Part shown: positions 17,255 to 26,225 of the stretch, piece by piece
Numbering within the stretch: the stretch's first letter is position 1
How the letters are laid out: the number at the start of each line of letters is the position of its first letter
Origin: a virus
DNA length: 64,000 nt
IMG/VR virus record: IMGVR_UViG_3300021440_000013
Coordinates: 124,001-188,000 of that record
Direction: 5' to 3' (one strand)
The notes under the pieces: model-generated
Seen by the model: only the letters and a program-made list of their open reading frames with translations
The model's database searches: none
What the model was told of the DNA's origin: nothing
Position numbers and translations under genes: made by a program

Positions 17255-18349
17255 ATGACTACGCTTCATCGCTATGCGCTTGATCCATCGGGGATGAACC
17301 CGAACAACTTTATCTCAGGTGAAGTACATCTGCTCTCGGCGCGCGCCATCCGGGTCGCTGTTCCAAAGTACGCCCCTTTCTTTTCTGACTCCGTTGTCGT
17401 CTATGACGGTGTCTCGATGCGTCGGCTCGATCGAAATGTCGATTACCGTATCCCGACGATTAGCCAAGAGCTTACTTTGCGCTATGGTCAAGAGATCGCT
17501 GAAAGCATCTTGATCGAAAATCAAGATATCTCAAATAGTGTCCGGATAAGCTACCAAGCACTGGGTGGAGACCATCAGAACAACATCGATAACATCGTTC
17601 AAATCTACGAAGCCTGGGTTAACGATAATCGTTCGGTCGACTGGAACAGTGGTGTTTTTGGTAAACCTAATACGTTTCCACCAGGACCCCACCCACACTA
17701 CCTAGCCGATGTCTTTGGGTTTGAACCGATCACCTTTGAGCTTGAACGGATTGCCCAGGCCATCGGTATGGCTAACGCCCAAGGCTATGAACTTCTCTAC
17801 CAAGGCTTAAAGAACCACACGGTCACTGAGGACGATGTCGCTAACGGCATCGTCAGTGATAAATATGTGAGCTTTGAGCGCCTACTTCAAGCGCTTCAAT
17901 GCTATAATTTCAATTCGATAAAACTCACACCTGAGCGTCAAACCATTTTTAATGGAAAGAGTTTTTGGGTAAAGGTCGAAGCCAGCAATGCGCCTCTCAG
18001 TGAGATCTACCACTGGAGTGTTGAACACATCGGCACAGAGAGTGCGGACTTTGTTGTTGGAAGTGGGATTGTGACGCTCACAAACGGCGTGGGTGAGTTT
18101 ATGGTGCAGGCGGCAAGCACCAGTCAGTCCGAAAAAGACGAGCTCTTTAGGCTCGTCTTAAAGCGCCGTAATCAAGACGGCGTGATCCTGATGAGAAGTT
18201 TCCCGCTAACGCTGGTTCAACATCGCAGCGCGCGACGAAACCGCATCATCGAGGGCCTGATTTATCCTAACACACGCTCGCCCCGTACGCGACAAAGCGC
18301 GCGCGTACTCGCCGCCAACCGCGGTTTGTGGCACCATACATTCAGCTAA
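17255..18349 (+). CDS. Virion protein of the tail-fibre locus
   Basis: The 364-residue protein is not recognised by a named family. The N-terminal half is beta-rich (SDSVVVYDGVSMRRLDRNVDY resembles a baseplate or fibre adaptor fold). The centre carries FPPGPHPHYLADVFGFEP (about 147-164), a Pro/His-rich loop followed by a helical region. The C-terminus is a beta sandwich and an Arg-rich tail (SARRNRIIEGLIYPNTRSPR). AAGGAG precedes ATG 17255, and the next gene begins 12 nt after the stop, so it is co-expressed with the propeller fibre. A base or hinge piece connecting fibre to baseplate is a reasonable inference. Confidence 0.55.
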   Translation: MTTLHRYALDPSGMNPNNFISGEVHLLSARAIRVAVPKYAPFFSDSVVVYDGVSMRRLDRNVDYRIPTISQELTLRYGQEIAESILIENQDISNSVRISYQALGGDHQNNIDNIVQIYEAWVNDNRSVDWNSGVFGKPNTFPPGPHPHYLADVFGFEPITFELERIAQAIGMANAQGYELLYQGLKNHTVTEDDVANGIVSDKYVSFERLLQALQCYNFNSIKLTPERQTIFNGKSFWVKVEASNAPLSEIYHWSVEHIGTESADFVVGSGIVTLTNGVGEFMVQAASTSQSEKDELFRLVLKRRNQDGVILMRSFPLTLVQHRSARRNRIIEGLIYPNTRSPRTRQSARVLAANRGLWHHTFS

Positions 18350-18361
18350 GAGAGGTGTATC

Positions 18362-20272
18362 TTGACGCGTAGAAATAGTCTTATTAGCGATGGCCAAAGC
18401 ATCGTTGGGGGTGCACGCATCACCCAAGGTGGCACCGGCGCAAGTTCTTCTCAGGTGGCATTGAGTAACCTAGGAGGTGTGTCGGTCGATCTAATCGATC
18501 ACGCACTTGGACCCATTCCACTTGATGAACACGGATTACCTTCGCCCTCGATTTTTACAGGGATCTCAGTGATTGACACCGCCATTGACGGCGAGCGTTT
18601 TATCGGGATTCGTGAAACCAAAGAGTATTTCATTACGACTTTTGATGCGTTTTTAAAGTACGTCGTGGAAGCTATCGATGGTGAAGTCGAAATAGAGGGT
18701 CATGTCATCCGCTACACGGCACCCTATCGCACCGGAAGCTCAGGTTTCACAGTCAATGGGCGTCTAATCTCCATCGCTGTAACTGGCGTAACGGTCGGAG
18801 AGCCCAGCATCACTTCGCCGACTGAGAATGCCGATAACCGTCCTTTGAGCCTCAGTGTTTTGTCGAGTCCGTTTTCCTTTAAGGGAGAAACGGACTCTCA
18901 TAAATCAACCGACTGGGAAGTCTCACTTGACAGAGGTTTTGGAACACTCTCTGCCTCAAGTTACAACGACACGTTCCACTTAACGTTCTGGGAAATCATG
19001 GCTCTTAAAGAACTTACTACGCACTATGTGCGCTGTCGCTATCGCAGCCAGAGCGGCTCGGTGAGCGCGTGGTCAAACCCCAGGTCTTTTAAGACCGGGA
19101 ACGACGGTTTGATTAACAATGAAAACCAAGTGATCCCTAACCCAACGGGGCTGCCTAATCAGTTCTTTGGCTGGCATGCTGTCTATGATGGTACGGGTAA
19201 TACACTCTACATCACCAGCGACCGTAAACCACGAAACGGGCTTCAAAATGTAGGAGCGGTTTTTGTTTATAAGCGTGACTCGGCAGGTCTGTGGGCGTAT
19301 TTGACGGAGATCAACATCCCTTCTGCCGATTTAGCCGCTAACGCTTATTTTGGAAACTCGATCTCAGTGAGTGCCGATGGGGCTCATTTGGTTGTGGGCA
19401 CTTACTATGCTAGTGGTGCGGATGGGCGTGTGTACTATTTCACGCGCAGTGGCGACGTATGGACCCACCAGCAAACACTTTATCCTCCAGTTAGAAACAC
19501 TGACGAATATTTTAGTTATTACAAAATAACTCTAAGTTCGGATGGAAACGAACTTATCGTGGGTTCCATTTACTATGAAGATTCTGCGGTAGTCAATACC
19601 GGCTGTATCTATCAATATCTGAGAAGTGGGGCGACATGGGCGCTAAACGCCCAGATTAAAAACAACCACCCCAAGATGGAAAATAACGATAACCTTGGGC
19701 ACTATCAGGCTATGTCGACCGACCGCCAACATCTTTTGGTGGCGGCTATTTGTGGCAACTACAGCGGACAGACAAAAAGCGGGTATGTCAACTACTACAC
19801 TAAGAGCGGCAATAACTGGGTCTATCAAAGCAGGATTGAACGGAGTGACCTTCCATTAGCGGCGATGTTTGGACACACGTTATCGATGAGTGCCGATGGC
19901 ACTCGCGCGGTTATCTTTGCACCCTTAGTAAAAAAAGCGTATATTTATTTGCGCTCCGGTGTAACCTGGACGCTTGAAAAAGAACTGGTAGACACCAACA
20001 CTAAGGCCTTCATCTCGGGGCGTGTTAATATTTCTAGTGACGGATTGACGGCATATTTTTCGACGGCGTATTCGGATTACCCCGGTGTACTCTACATCTA
20101 CAGTAGAAGTTCTGGTTCGTGGGTGCTTACCAAGACTCTCACCCCAGTTAATTCTTTTAACGGCGATCTTTTTGGCCGAAGCACCATTGCCATTCATCCA
20201 TCTCTTCAGGAGATTGCGGTAGCCTCGCTTGGGGGAAGTGGAAACATCGGCTCCGTTTCAATCTTCTCTTAA
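18362..20272 (+). CDS. Tail fibre with FN3-like module and seven-bladed beta-propeller
   Basis: The 636-residue protein starts at TTG 18362 after GAGAGG; no better start is available. The N-terminus carries ITQGGTGASSSQVALSNLGG, a classic fibre element. A VNGR domain (FTVNGRLISIAV) is followed by a full FN3-like module (HKSTDWEVSLDRGFG ... YVRCRYRSQSGSVSAWS). The last about 390 residues hold seven similar blades, each with a pattern such as FGNSISVSADGAHLVVG, FGHTLSMSADGTRAVIF or FGRSTIAIHP. These FG-GAP/Kelch-like blades predict a propeller at the tip. Propellers of this type bind receptors or glycans, so this is a candidate receptor-binding protein. Confidence 0.75.
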   Translation: MTRRNSLISDGQSIVGGARITQGGTGASSSQVALSNLGGVSVDLIDHALGPIPLDEHGLPSPSIFTGISVIDTAIDGERFIGIRETKEYFITTFDAFLKYVVEAIDGEVEIEGHVIRYTAPYRTGSSGFTVNGRLISIAVTGVTVGEPSITSPTENADNRPLSLSVLSSPFSFKGETDSHKSTDWEVSLDRGFGTLSASSYNDTFHLTFWEIMALKELTTHYVRCRYRSQSGSVSAWSNPRSFKTGNDGLINNENQVIPNPTGLPNQFFGWHAVYDGTGNTLYITSDRKPRNGLQNVGAVFVYKRDSAGLWAYLTEINIPSADLAANAYFGNSISVSADGAHLVVGTYYASGADGRVYYFTRSGDVWTHQQTLYPPVRNTDEYFSYYKITLSSDGNELIVGSIYYEDSAVVNTGCIYQYLRSGATWALNAQIKNNHPKMENNDNLGHYQAMSTDRQHLLVAAICGNYSGQTKSGYVNYYTKSGNNWVYQSRIERSDLPLAAMFGHTLSMSADGTRAVIFAPLVKKAYIYLRSGVTWTLEKELVDTNTKAFISGRVNISSDGLTAYFSTAYSDYPGVLYIYSRSSGSWVLTKTLTPVNSFNGDLFGRSTIAIHPSLQEIAVASLGGSGNIGSVSIFS

Positions 20273-20279
20273 AAAACAC

Positions 20280-20311
20280 CCACAGGAAGGGCCTTATAGC
20301 CCTTCCTGTGG
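20280..20311. terminator. Bidirectional hairpin terminator between convergent genes
   Basis: A 13-bp perfect stem (20280-20292 with 20299-20311). AAAAAA on the left serves as a T tract for the minus-strand gene; the right side is TCTCTTTAT. Confidence 0.85.
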
Positions 20312-20316
20312 TCTCT

Positions 20317-21156
20317 TTATCCTTCGCTTACATCCGTTGCCTTGAGACTGCCATCGACCGCTACATCGCCCTTCATGGTAATATTTCCCTCCATCGCCAT
20401 GTCACCTTGAAGCACCATACCCGAGCCCCCTGACATCGCCACTCCGCCCTTCGTTGTCAGAGGTGCGTTGATCGTCATCTCTGCTGAATTGATCTCAACC
20501 GACTCCGAAGCGTTTAATGTAAAACGCTTCGTATTGACAATGACTTCATTTTCAGTCGTAGCGGTGAGTTTGCCCGCTTTTGAATCCAGTTCGAGTGTAT
20601 TACCCAAACTATCCTTTACCACAAAGAGACCCGCGGTGGTATCGATATCGATGTCGTACTGGCACGCCTCACCGTTGTTATCCGACGTATGAAAAGCGAC
20701 CTTCTTATTTAACGTGTCAACCAAAGCGTAATAGGACGTCTCAGGCGTCGCTGGCGCCTGACCCGAAGGTTGATTGCTCCAAAGGTAGCGGACACGCTCC
20801 AAACGCCTTAGTTCCGGTTCACGAAAGATCGTCGTCCAATAATAGTCTTGCGTATCTGCGTAAGAGAAAACGATGATCGTCTCACCCGCGACCACGTCAG
20901 GTGCGGTATCGCGGTTACTGTGACCAAAGGGGATCCACTTCGCTTTGAGTGAAGAGACCTTTTTCATCGATGCGGTTTTCTTCACGCCGTTTTGATTAGC
21001 GGTCGTCGCTTTGACTTCTTTAGAAGCTGAGATGTCTCCTAGATCCATCGACATGGATTCAATCGGATCGACTTCGACCCAAGGGTCATCAGGGATCTTG
21101 TTTTTCGTTACGATACCGAGAGAGTAGAGCTTAAGACCTGACGTTTTATCACTCAT
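20317..21156 (-). CDS. Baseplate central spike protein (gpV / T4 gp5-like)
   Basis: The 279-residue minus-strand protein has an N-terminal OB-fold-like region (VVAGETIIVFSYADTQDYYW, then EPELRRLERVRYLWSN). It continues into beta-strand repeats (GNTLELDSKAGKLTATTENE, then FTLNASESVEINSAEMTINAP). The C-terminus has short Gly-Asp/Met-x-Gly repeats (MVLQGDMAMEGNITMKGDVAV). This is the layout of phage spike proteins whose trimeric beta-prism C-terminus pierces the outer membrane. ATG at 21156 was chosen; in-frame TTG and GTG codons just upstream are less likely. It is transcribed away from the SbcC-like gene across a region with 17-bp repeats. Confidence 0.75.
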   Translation of the reverse strand: MSDKTSGLKLYSLGIVTKNKIPDDPWVEVDPIESMSMDLGDISASKEVKATTANQNGVKKTASMKKVSSLKAKWIPFGHSNRDTAPDVVAGETIIVFSYADTQDYYWTTIFREPELRRLERVRYLWSNQPSGQAPATPETSYYALVDTLNKKVAFHTSDNNGEACQYDIDIDTTAGLFVVKDSLGNTLELDSKAGKLTATTENEVIVNTKRFTLNASESVEINSAEMTINAPLTTKGGVAMSGGSGMVLQGDMAMEGNITMKGDVAVDGSLKATDVSEG

Positions 21157-21180
21157 GTTTAGTTGCACCAAGAAAGTGGA

Positions 21181-21245
21181 TGGGGTTCAATCGGAGATGG
21201 GGTTCAATCGGAGATGGGGTTCAATCGGAGATGGGGTTCAATGGA
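21181..21245. repeat. 17-bp direct tandem repeats, about 3.8 copies
   Basis: Three exact copies of TGGGGTTCAATCGGAGA (21181, 21198, 21215) and a fourth partial copy from 21232 lie between divergent genes. No spacer separates the copies. This is the control region for the spike gene (-) and the SbcC-like gene (+). Confidence 0.9.
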
Positions 21246-21317
21246 TGAGGAACTCTGCAAAGAAAAGAAACCGTAGGCACACCAATTGAGTAGACCACTC
21301 TTAACGTATACGTCAAA

Positions 21318-23816
21318 ATGAAGATCGTTAAACTCATCCTAGTTGGCTATCGTGGCTTTAGACTCCGTCAGATTAACCACTTTGAATATACTCCAGATAA
21401 AAAGACCCAGGTCATCCTTGGCACCAATGGTAGTGGTAAAAGTTCGCTTTTGAAGGAACTCTCTCCACTTCCAGCTAACTTTCAAGATTTTGAGAAACAT
21501 GGACGTAAAGAAATCACGATCAATCACGATGGAAAACAATACGTTCTCCAGAGTCTTTTTGACGAAGAGGGTAAGCGCTATCCGTTTTTCTTAAATGGAC
21601 GTAACCTGAATCCAGGCAATACACTTACCGTATATCGCGAGCTCGTTAAAGAACACTTTAACTATACCCCAGAGGTACAGCAGCTTTTGATCGGCTCTTT
21701 ACGTTTTCATGAAATGAGTGCGGTGGATCGACGTAATTGGTTCATGAAGATCAGTGATGTCGATTACACCTACGCTTACAAGTATTTTGGAAAGCTTAAA
21801 GACAAAGTGCGCGACCTTCAAGGTGCGCTCAAACATAACCAAGCCCGCCTCACCGAAGAGACCGAGAAGTGTCTAAGCCAAAAAGATGAAGCGGCACTGC
21901 GTATCAAGATTGAGAGCTACCACCACATCCTGAATGATCTTCTTTTGATTCGGATTCCAAGACTTTCTAATAAGGAAGAGGTCGAAACTAAGGTCCGTCA
22001 CACCGAAGAGCTCATCGTCAGTGATCTAAATGCTTTAGAATCGATTATAGCGTCTCCTGACGCATTAAAAAGCTTTACCCTCGCTGAGATACTAGAGAGC
22101 ACTTTTATTTCGTTACAGAACGAAATAAGCAGTCTGAAGAGCATTCTTGTTTATCGCTGTGAAGTGGTTGAAAAACATCAAACGGCGATCAGTCTCGCGA
22201 GGGCTTCAAGTCAGACCTCTAAAGAAGACGTAGAGCGAACCATCGCCTCACTCGACAAAGAAAAAATGGAGACACTTGAAAGAGTGCGTCTACCTTTATG
22301 CTTTGAAGACCCTGTTAACGCCGAGAAAAGCCTGAGTGCACTCTTTGATGATTTACGCGATATCTTCACGCAGCTCTCAGGATTGCCTAAAACACGCTAC
22401 GAGCGTGAGCATTTTCAAGAGCGTGTCAGTCAGCGCCCGGTCTTTACGCACCGACTCGATACGCTTAAGCGCACTGAGATTGCGTTATTTCAAGAAATCA
22501 AGCACCTCAAGGAACATCTGGCTAAGGGTGAGATTGACTGCCCGAAATGCCAGCATGTCTGGGTTCCTAACTTCGATCAGACGAAGCTTGATAAGTTTGT
22601 GATTCAAAGATCACACACGCTAGCAGAAATCGAGCGTCTAGAAAAAGAGTCGTCTCAAAACGAAGCCTCGATTCTTGAGCACCAAACCCATTTTGGTCTT
22701 CTAGATAGGCTCAATTACTACGTAAGGACTTTTCCAAGTCTGGGACCACTTTGGCTTCATGTTAAGCAGACCGACAAACTCTTTGCCGAGCCTGACAGCC
22801 TAAACCACGACTTACAGACGTTGCGCTCAGATCTTCAAGAGCATGTAAAAGCGATCCGTCTTGAAGAGCGCCTCATCGAACTCAGAAAAACCTATACATC
22901 CATTCTTAACGCCGGAGAGCTCGATCTTAATAAAATTGAAAAAGATCTCGTTGAAGAAAACGAAAAACTCCTCAAAGTACAAACCGAACTCCAGGCTAAA
23001 GAAGTGCAGCTGCGTGAGACCAAGGAGCTCATTGACTTACAGAGAAGTATCACAAACCTCTCAGGGCGGGTAAGAGGGAATCTGAAGTACCGAACCGAGG
23101 CGTATCAAAAACTCTTTGACACCGAACGGATGCGTCTACTTGACGAACTGATCTATCGCCTACGGGGTGAACTCAGTCACGCTGAGCGTGCGCTTTCACA
23201 GATCGATATTCAAAAGGGTTTGGTAACGGACCTAAAAAAGCAAGTCACAGCGATCGAAGATGATCTCTCAACACTTAAGCTTGCGATGCAGGTGCTCTCA
23301 CCCTCAGAAGGTTTGATTGCTAAGGGGATGATGGGCTTTATCAACCACTTTGTTAATCAGGTCAACCAGTTCATCGCTAAGTTCTGGCTTTATCCCTTGG
23401 AGATAAAGCCTCTTAAGGTGATCGATGACGACAACATCCTTGATCTGGATTACAAGTTCCCGGTGTGTGTCAACAACGACACACGGATGTCTAAAGATGT
23501 CGCTGAGACCAGCGCGGGCATGCGTGAAGTGATCGATCTGGCGTTTGTAGCGGTCAGCATGCAGTATCTTGGGCTTTCTCACTCACCGATCTTTTTAGAT
23601 GAGTTTGCTAAAACATTGGATCCAGCGCACCGGCAGATGGCCTATCAAGCCATTGATCATTTGATCGAATCCGACAACTATACTCAGGTGTTTTTGGTGA
23701 GTCACTACCAAGACGGATACACGGCGCTAGGAGAGTGCGATATCTCGGTACTCTGTGATAGTAATATCCAAATACCGAAGCATCTGGCGTATAACAAACA
23801 CATTAAGTTTAAGTGA
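21318..23816 (+). CDS. SbcC/Rad50/T4 gp46-like SMC-family ATPase
   Basis: The 832-residue protein has the full SMC-type layout. Walker A is GTNGSGKSS (about residue 34-42). Two long coiled-coil arms surround a CPKC zinc-hook motif at about 408-411. A signature-like segment (AETSAGMREVIDLAF) and Walker B (PIFLDEFAKTLD) are near the C-terminus, followed by a His switch (VFLVSHY). Such proteins pair with an Mre11/SbcD nuclease to process DNA ends. No nuclease partner lies beside it here. The chain is shorter than bacterial SbcC (about 1050) and closer to phage gp46 proteins (about 560) plus longer arms. Role in recombination-dependent replication is inferred from the family. Confidence 0.88.
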   Translation: MKIVKLILVGYRGFRLRQINHFEYTPDKKTQVILGTNGSGKSSLLKELSPLPANFQDFEKHGRKEITINHDGKQYVLQSLFDEEGKRYPFFLNGRNLNPGNTLTVYRELVKEHFNYTPEVQQLLIGSLRFHEMSAVDRRNWFMKISDVDYTYAYKYFGKLKDKVRDLQGALKHNQARLTEETEKCLSQKDEAALRIKIESYHHILNDLLLIRIPRLSNKEEVETKVRHTEELIVSDLNALESIIASPDALKSFTLAEILESTFISLQNEISSLKSILVYRCEVVEKHQTAISLARASSQTSKEDVERTIASLDKEKMETLERVRLPLCFEDPVNAEKSLSALFDDLRDIFTQLSGLPKTRYEREHFQERVSQRPVFTHRLDTLKRTEIALFQEIKHLKEHLAKGEIDCPKCQHVWVPNFDQTKLDKFVIQRSHTLAEIERLEKESSQNEASILEHQTHFGLLDRLNYYVRTFPSLGPLWLHVKQTDKLFAEPDSLNHDLQTLRSDLQEHVKAIRLEERLIELRKTYTSILNAGELDLNKIEKDLVEENEKLLKVQTELQAKEVQLRETKELIDLQRSITNLSGRVRGNLKYRTEAYQKLFDTERMRLLDELIYRLRGELSHAERALSQIDIQKGLVTDLKKQVTAIEDDLSTLKLAMQVLSPSEGLIAKGMMGFINHFVNQVNQFIAKFWLYPLEIKPLKVIDDDNILDLDYKFPVCVNNDTRMSKDVAETSAGMREVIDLAFVAVSMQYLGLSHSPIFLDEFAKTLDPAHRQMAYQAIDHLIESDNYTQVFLVSHYQDGYTALGECDISVLCDSNIQIPKHLAYNKHIKFK

Positions 23817-23962
23817 GGTGTGGACGATGGATGAACCCGTCAGTGATTTCAACCCCTTGATGAAGAGAGCGCTTAGTTACCTTCTATAAACGACTTTACG
23901 GTTGAGATGTGGATCTATCAGGACAGTTCAGTTAAGGGTGGTGTAGTTAAAAAGTAGATAGA

Positions 23963-23994
23963 CTGCACGACGGGCTTTAAAGCCCGTCGTGCAG
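23963..23994. terminator. Bidirectional hairpin between convergent genes
   Basis: A 14-bp perfect stem (23963-23976 with 23981-23994), TTAA loop, between the SbcC-like gene (+) and 24000-24611 (-). No T tract on either side. The 23817-23962 stretch before it holds only a 20-codon open frame (23827-23889) that I do not count as a gene. Confidence 0.75.
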
Positions 23995-23999
23995 ATGTG

Positions 24000-24611
24000 T
24001 TAAAGCGCGTGATTCTTAATGTAGTTTTCCAGCTGGGTGATGTGAGCCCGTAAAGCGGCCGCCTCTTCACGTAGTCGGTGGTTCTGTGCGTAAAGCGTGC
24101 CTTGTTCACTTACACGTAAGCTTCGGCGAAGCTGTGCGTCCTCATGCGCCTGGCTAGTAACCAAAACGGGCTTAGAAGTCTCTACCATCTTAACGACGAC
24201 ATCGACACCGAGCTGACCCTCGGCAAGTTCCTTCAGATCCTGCATGACCGCACTTAAATCCTGCGAAGACGGTAAGGCTGGCATCGCCAAACCCAGCATC
24301 ACTGAGCGGTACTTAACTCCGTTTGGCGAAGGATAGGACAGGATAAAGCGATACGGAACATAGAGCCAGTGACCCGATTTCGATTGAAGTGAAACCACGT
24401 AGGCGTCGGACGCAACGTCGTCTTGATAGACGTCACCAATCGCGTACTTATCGTAAATCGCGACTTTGACATCTTCGTTATTCGCCAAGTAATCACTGAT
24501 GCGCCGAACCGCTTTACACGTGTATTCGACCTTATCCATCACCAGCGCGTCAAATGGGCTCGCCAGCTCATAATAACCGGAGCTTCCCACAACCGGAAGA
24601 ACGTAGTTCAT
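24000..24611 (-). CDS. Unknown protein with C-terminal coiled coil
   Basis: The 203-residue minus-strand protein has a good AAGGAGG site before its ATG. The first about 150 residues appear to be one compact domain. The last about 40 (about 160-203) form a predicted coiled coil (LREEAAALRAHITQLENYI), suggesting oligomerisation. It starts 10 nt after the preceding gene on the same strand and forms an operon with it. No enzyme motif, signal or membrane span is visible, and no function is assigned. Confidence 0.6.
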   Translation of the reverse strand: MNYVLPVVGSSGYYELASPFDALVMDKVEYTCKAVRRISDYLANNEDVKVAIYDKYAIGDVYQDDVASDAYVVSLQSKSGHWLYVPYRFILSYPSPNGVKYRSVMLGLAMPALPSSQDLSAVMQDLKELAEGQLGVDVVVKMVETSKPVLVTSQAHEDAQLRRSLRVSEQGTLYAQNHRLREEAAALRAHITQLENYIKNHAL

Positions 24612-24621
24612 AAAGCCCTCC

Positions 24622-25911
24622 TTAGGTGTTGGCCCGGACCGCGACGAGGTAGTTAACCTCGTTGATGATGCGCGTCACGTAAAGTAAACCATCGCGATAT
24701 ACCCGACGGATGGGGTTTTGGATAGAGCTGTATTCGGTGGCGGTTTCGGCGATCTGGATCAGCTCGACCATCTTAAGCACCCATTCGCGTGTCTGAACGC
24801 TCATGCGGTTAAAATCAACCGACGAAGTGGGCACCGGGATATAGTCGTGAAAGAGAGTTTTGATATCGGTCTTTCCTACCACGTTGGTGGTGCCATTGAG
24901 GACTACCGTCTGGATGGCTTTATAATCAAAAGGAAAGACTGACAGATTGGCACGGATCCACTCGCTTGACATACTGGGCCATTTAGCCAAAGCAAACTCA
25001 TAGGTTTCAGCCGGATCAACAATGCTGCTATAGATTCCAGCCAGCTCAGTGAGGTTCGTGATGGCGAGTTTATCCCAGCGCGGATAAAGCAAAAATTCAG
25101 TGCGTTTAAAAAGATCTGGGAAGATCATTTTCCATTCGTCGAGCGTATGGGTGCTGTTTTGGAGCACGTAAGAGACGACGGCATCTTTAATGGCGTCGAT
25201 ATTATCGCCATTCTTACCATAGATGAGCACGCCCCAGTTAACCTTAACCTTTTGGGCGGTGTTCTGTGGGTTGATATAGTCAAACGCGTAAACGCGCGTG
25301 TAGCTCTCCGGAAGACCGTTCTTAAAGTCTTGGATGTGACTCACGGTGTCGGTGATCGTGATCGCGGAGAGTTCAGTGGCCAGTGCCCCGTAGTGACCAA
25401 AGAATCGATCTAGGTTATCGATTGGGGGAACGGTGACGATCTCATATTCCGTATACTGGTTTTCAAAAGCCTCATTGCTGATCCAGACTCGTACCGAAAG
25501 ATCGATGTGCGTGACCGAGCGCCACTCAATCCACTCGGGCAGTGTGTGCTCCAAACCCACCTTGATGGTGCCAAACTGGAGTTGGCTGATCCGACCACCC
25601 ATCTCGGCAAGCACACTGTTATAAAGATCCGTGACGTCGAAGGGAAAGACGTGACTACTCATGTACCCTACGGCCTTATCCACCACGCTCGAGATCTCAT
25701 CGAGCTCAGACGCACCCAGGGTATAGTCCGTTTCACCGTCTTTGGTTACGAACGTGTGGACGATGTCGCCAGGATAACCCATGTATTGATACTCACCTTT
25801 TCTTTTGGAAAAGGTGAGTGCAAAGGGCGAGAGCTCAAAGAATTCGTTGACCTGACCCACCACGTTGTTGGTGTAGCTGGCTTTAGCTAAAAAAGCACGG
25901 ATCGTTTTCAT
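24622..25911 (-). CDS. Unknown protein, possibly structural
   Basis: The 429-residue minus-strand protein has no recognised motif. It starts MKTIRAFLAKASYT and is a mixed alpha/beta chain with many aromatic residues and no membrane span. It is the first gene of a two-gene minus-strand operon and is divergent from the small membrane protein at 25942, with only 30 nt between them. A virion role is possible on size and composition, but context alone does not decide it. Confidence 0.55.
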   Translation of the reverse strand: MKTIRAFLAKASYTNNVVGQVNEFFELSPFALTFSKRKGEYQYMGYPGDIVHTFVTKDGETDYTLGASELDEISSVVDKAVGYMSSHVFPFDVTDLYNSVLAEMGGRISQLQFGTIKVGLEHTLPEWIEWRSVTHIDLSVRVWISNEAFENQYTEYEIVTVPPIDNLDRFFGHYGALATELSAITITDTVSHIQDFKNGLPESYTRVYAFDYINPQNTAQKVKVNWGVLIYGKNGDNIDAIKDAVVSYVLQNSTHTLDEWKMIFPDLFKRTEFLLYPRWDKLAITNLTELAGIYSSIVDPAETYEFALAKWPSMSSEWIRANLSVFPFDYKAIQTVVLNGTTNVVGKTDIKTLFHDYIPVPTSSVDFNRMSVQTREWVLKMVELIQIAETATEYSSIQNPIRRVYRDGLLYVTRIINEVNYLVAVRANT

Positions 25912-25941
25912 TATCGTCTTTCTTTAAAATGAGGGGTGTCG

Positions 25942-26217
25942 ATGACACATATTGCAAAACTGATTTTCTATCTCCTGCGAGAACTCATCTTCGACACCAA
26001 GGATGAGTACAATTACAAGAGTCGAAAATTTAATACACGTAAGTTTCTGGTGCTGATCCTGTTTTGTCTATCGGTTAGCGTGAACGCTTGGATATTTTAC
26101 CGCTACCTGCTCTTAGCGACTGAGCACCTCACACTCAAGGCAACGTGTGATAAAATAATAGGCGTAAAAAACCCACCGAACGTCTCATCTGATAGAGCGA
26201 TAGATCAATCAAAATAA
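25942..26217 (+). CDS. Small membrane protein, single span
   Basis: The 91-residue protein has a basic N-terminal region (KDEYNYKSRKFNTRKF) followed by one transmembrane helix at about 35-55 (VLILFCLSVSVNAWIFYRYLL), and a soluble tail of about 35 residues. ATG 25942 is preceded by GAGGGGTG. It sits 8 nt ahead of the RNase H gene, so it belongs to the operon 25942-28636. Function unknown. Confidence 0.6.
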   Translation: MTHIAKLIFYLLRELIFDTKDEYNYKSRKFNTRKFLVLILFCLSVSVNAWIFYRYLLLATEHLTLKATCDKIIGVKNPPNVSSDRAIDQSK

Positions 26218-26225
26218 AGGTGTGC

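Noticed and set aside
21181-21245. CRISPR-like array
   Set aside because: The repeats are contiguous, 17 bp, without spacers, so this is a simple tandem repeat.
23827-23889. A 20-codon frame with a plausible start after the SbcC-like gene
   Set aside because: Too short, no clear conservation signal; GAGGTG lies upstream but is not enough to call a gene.
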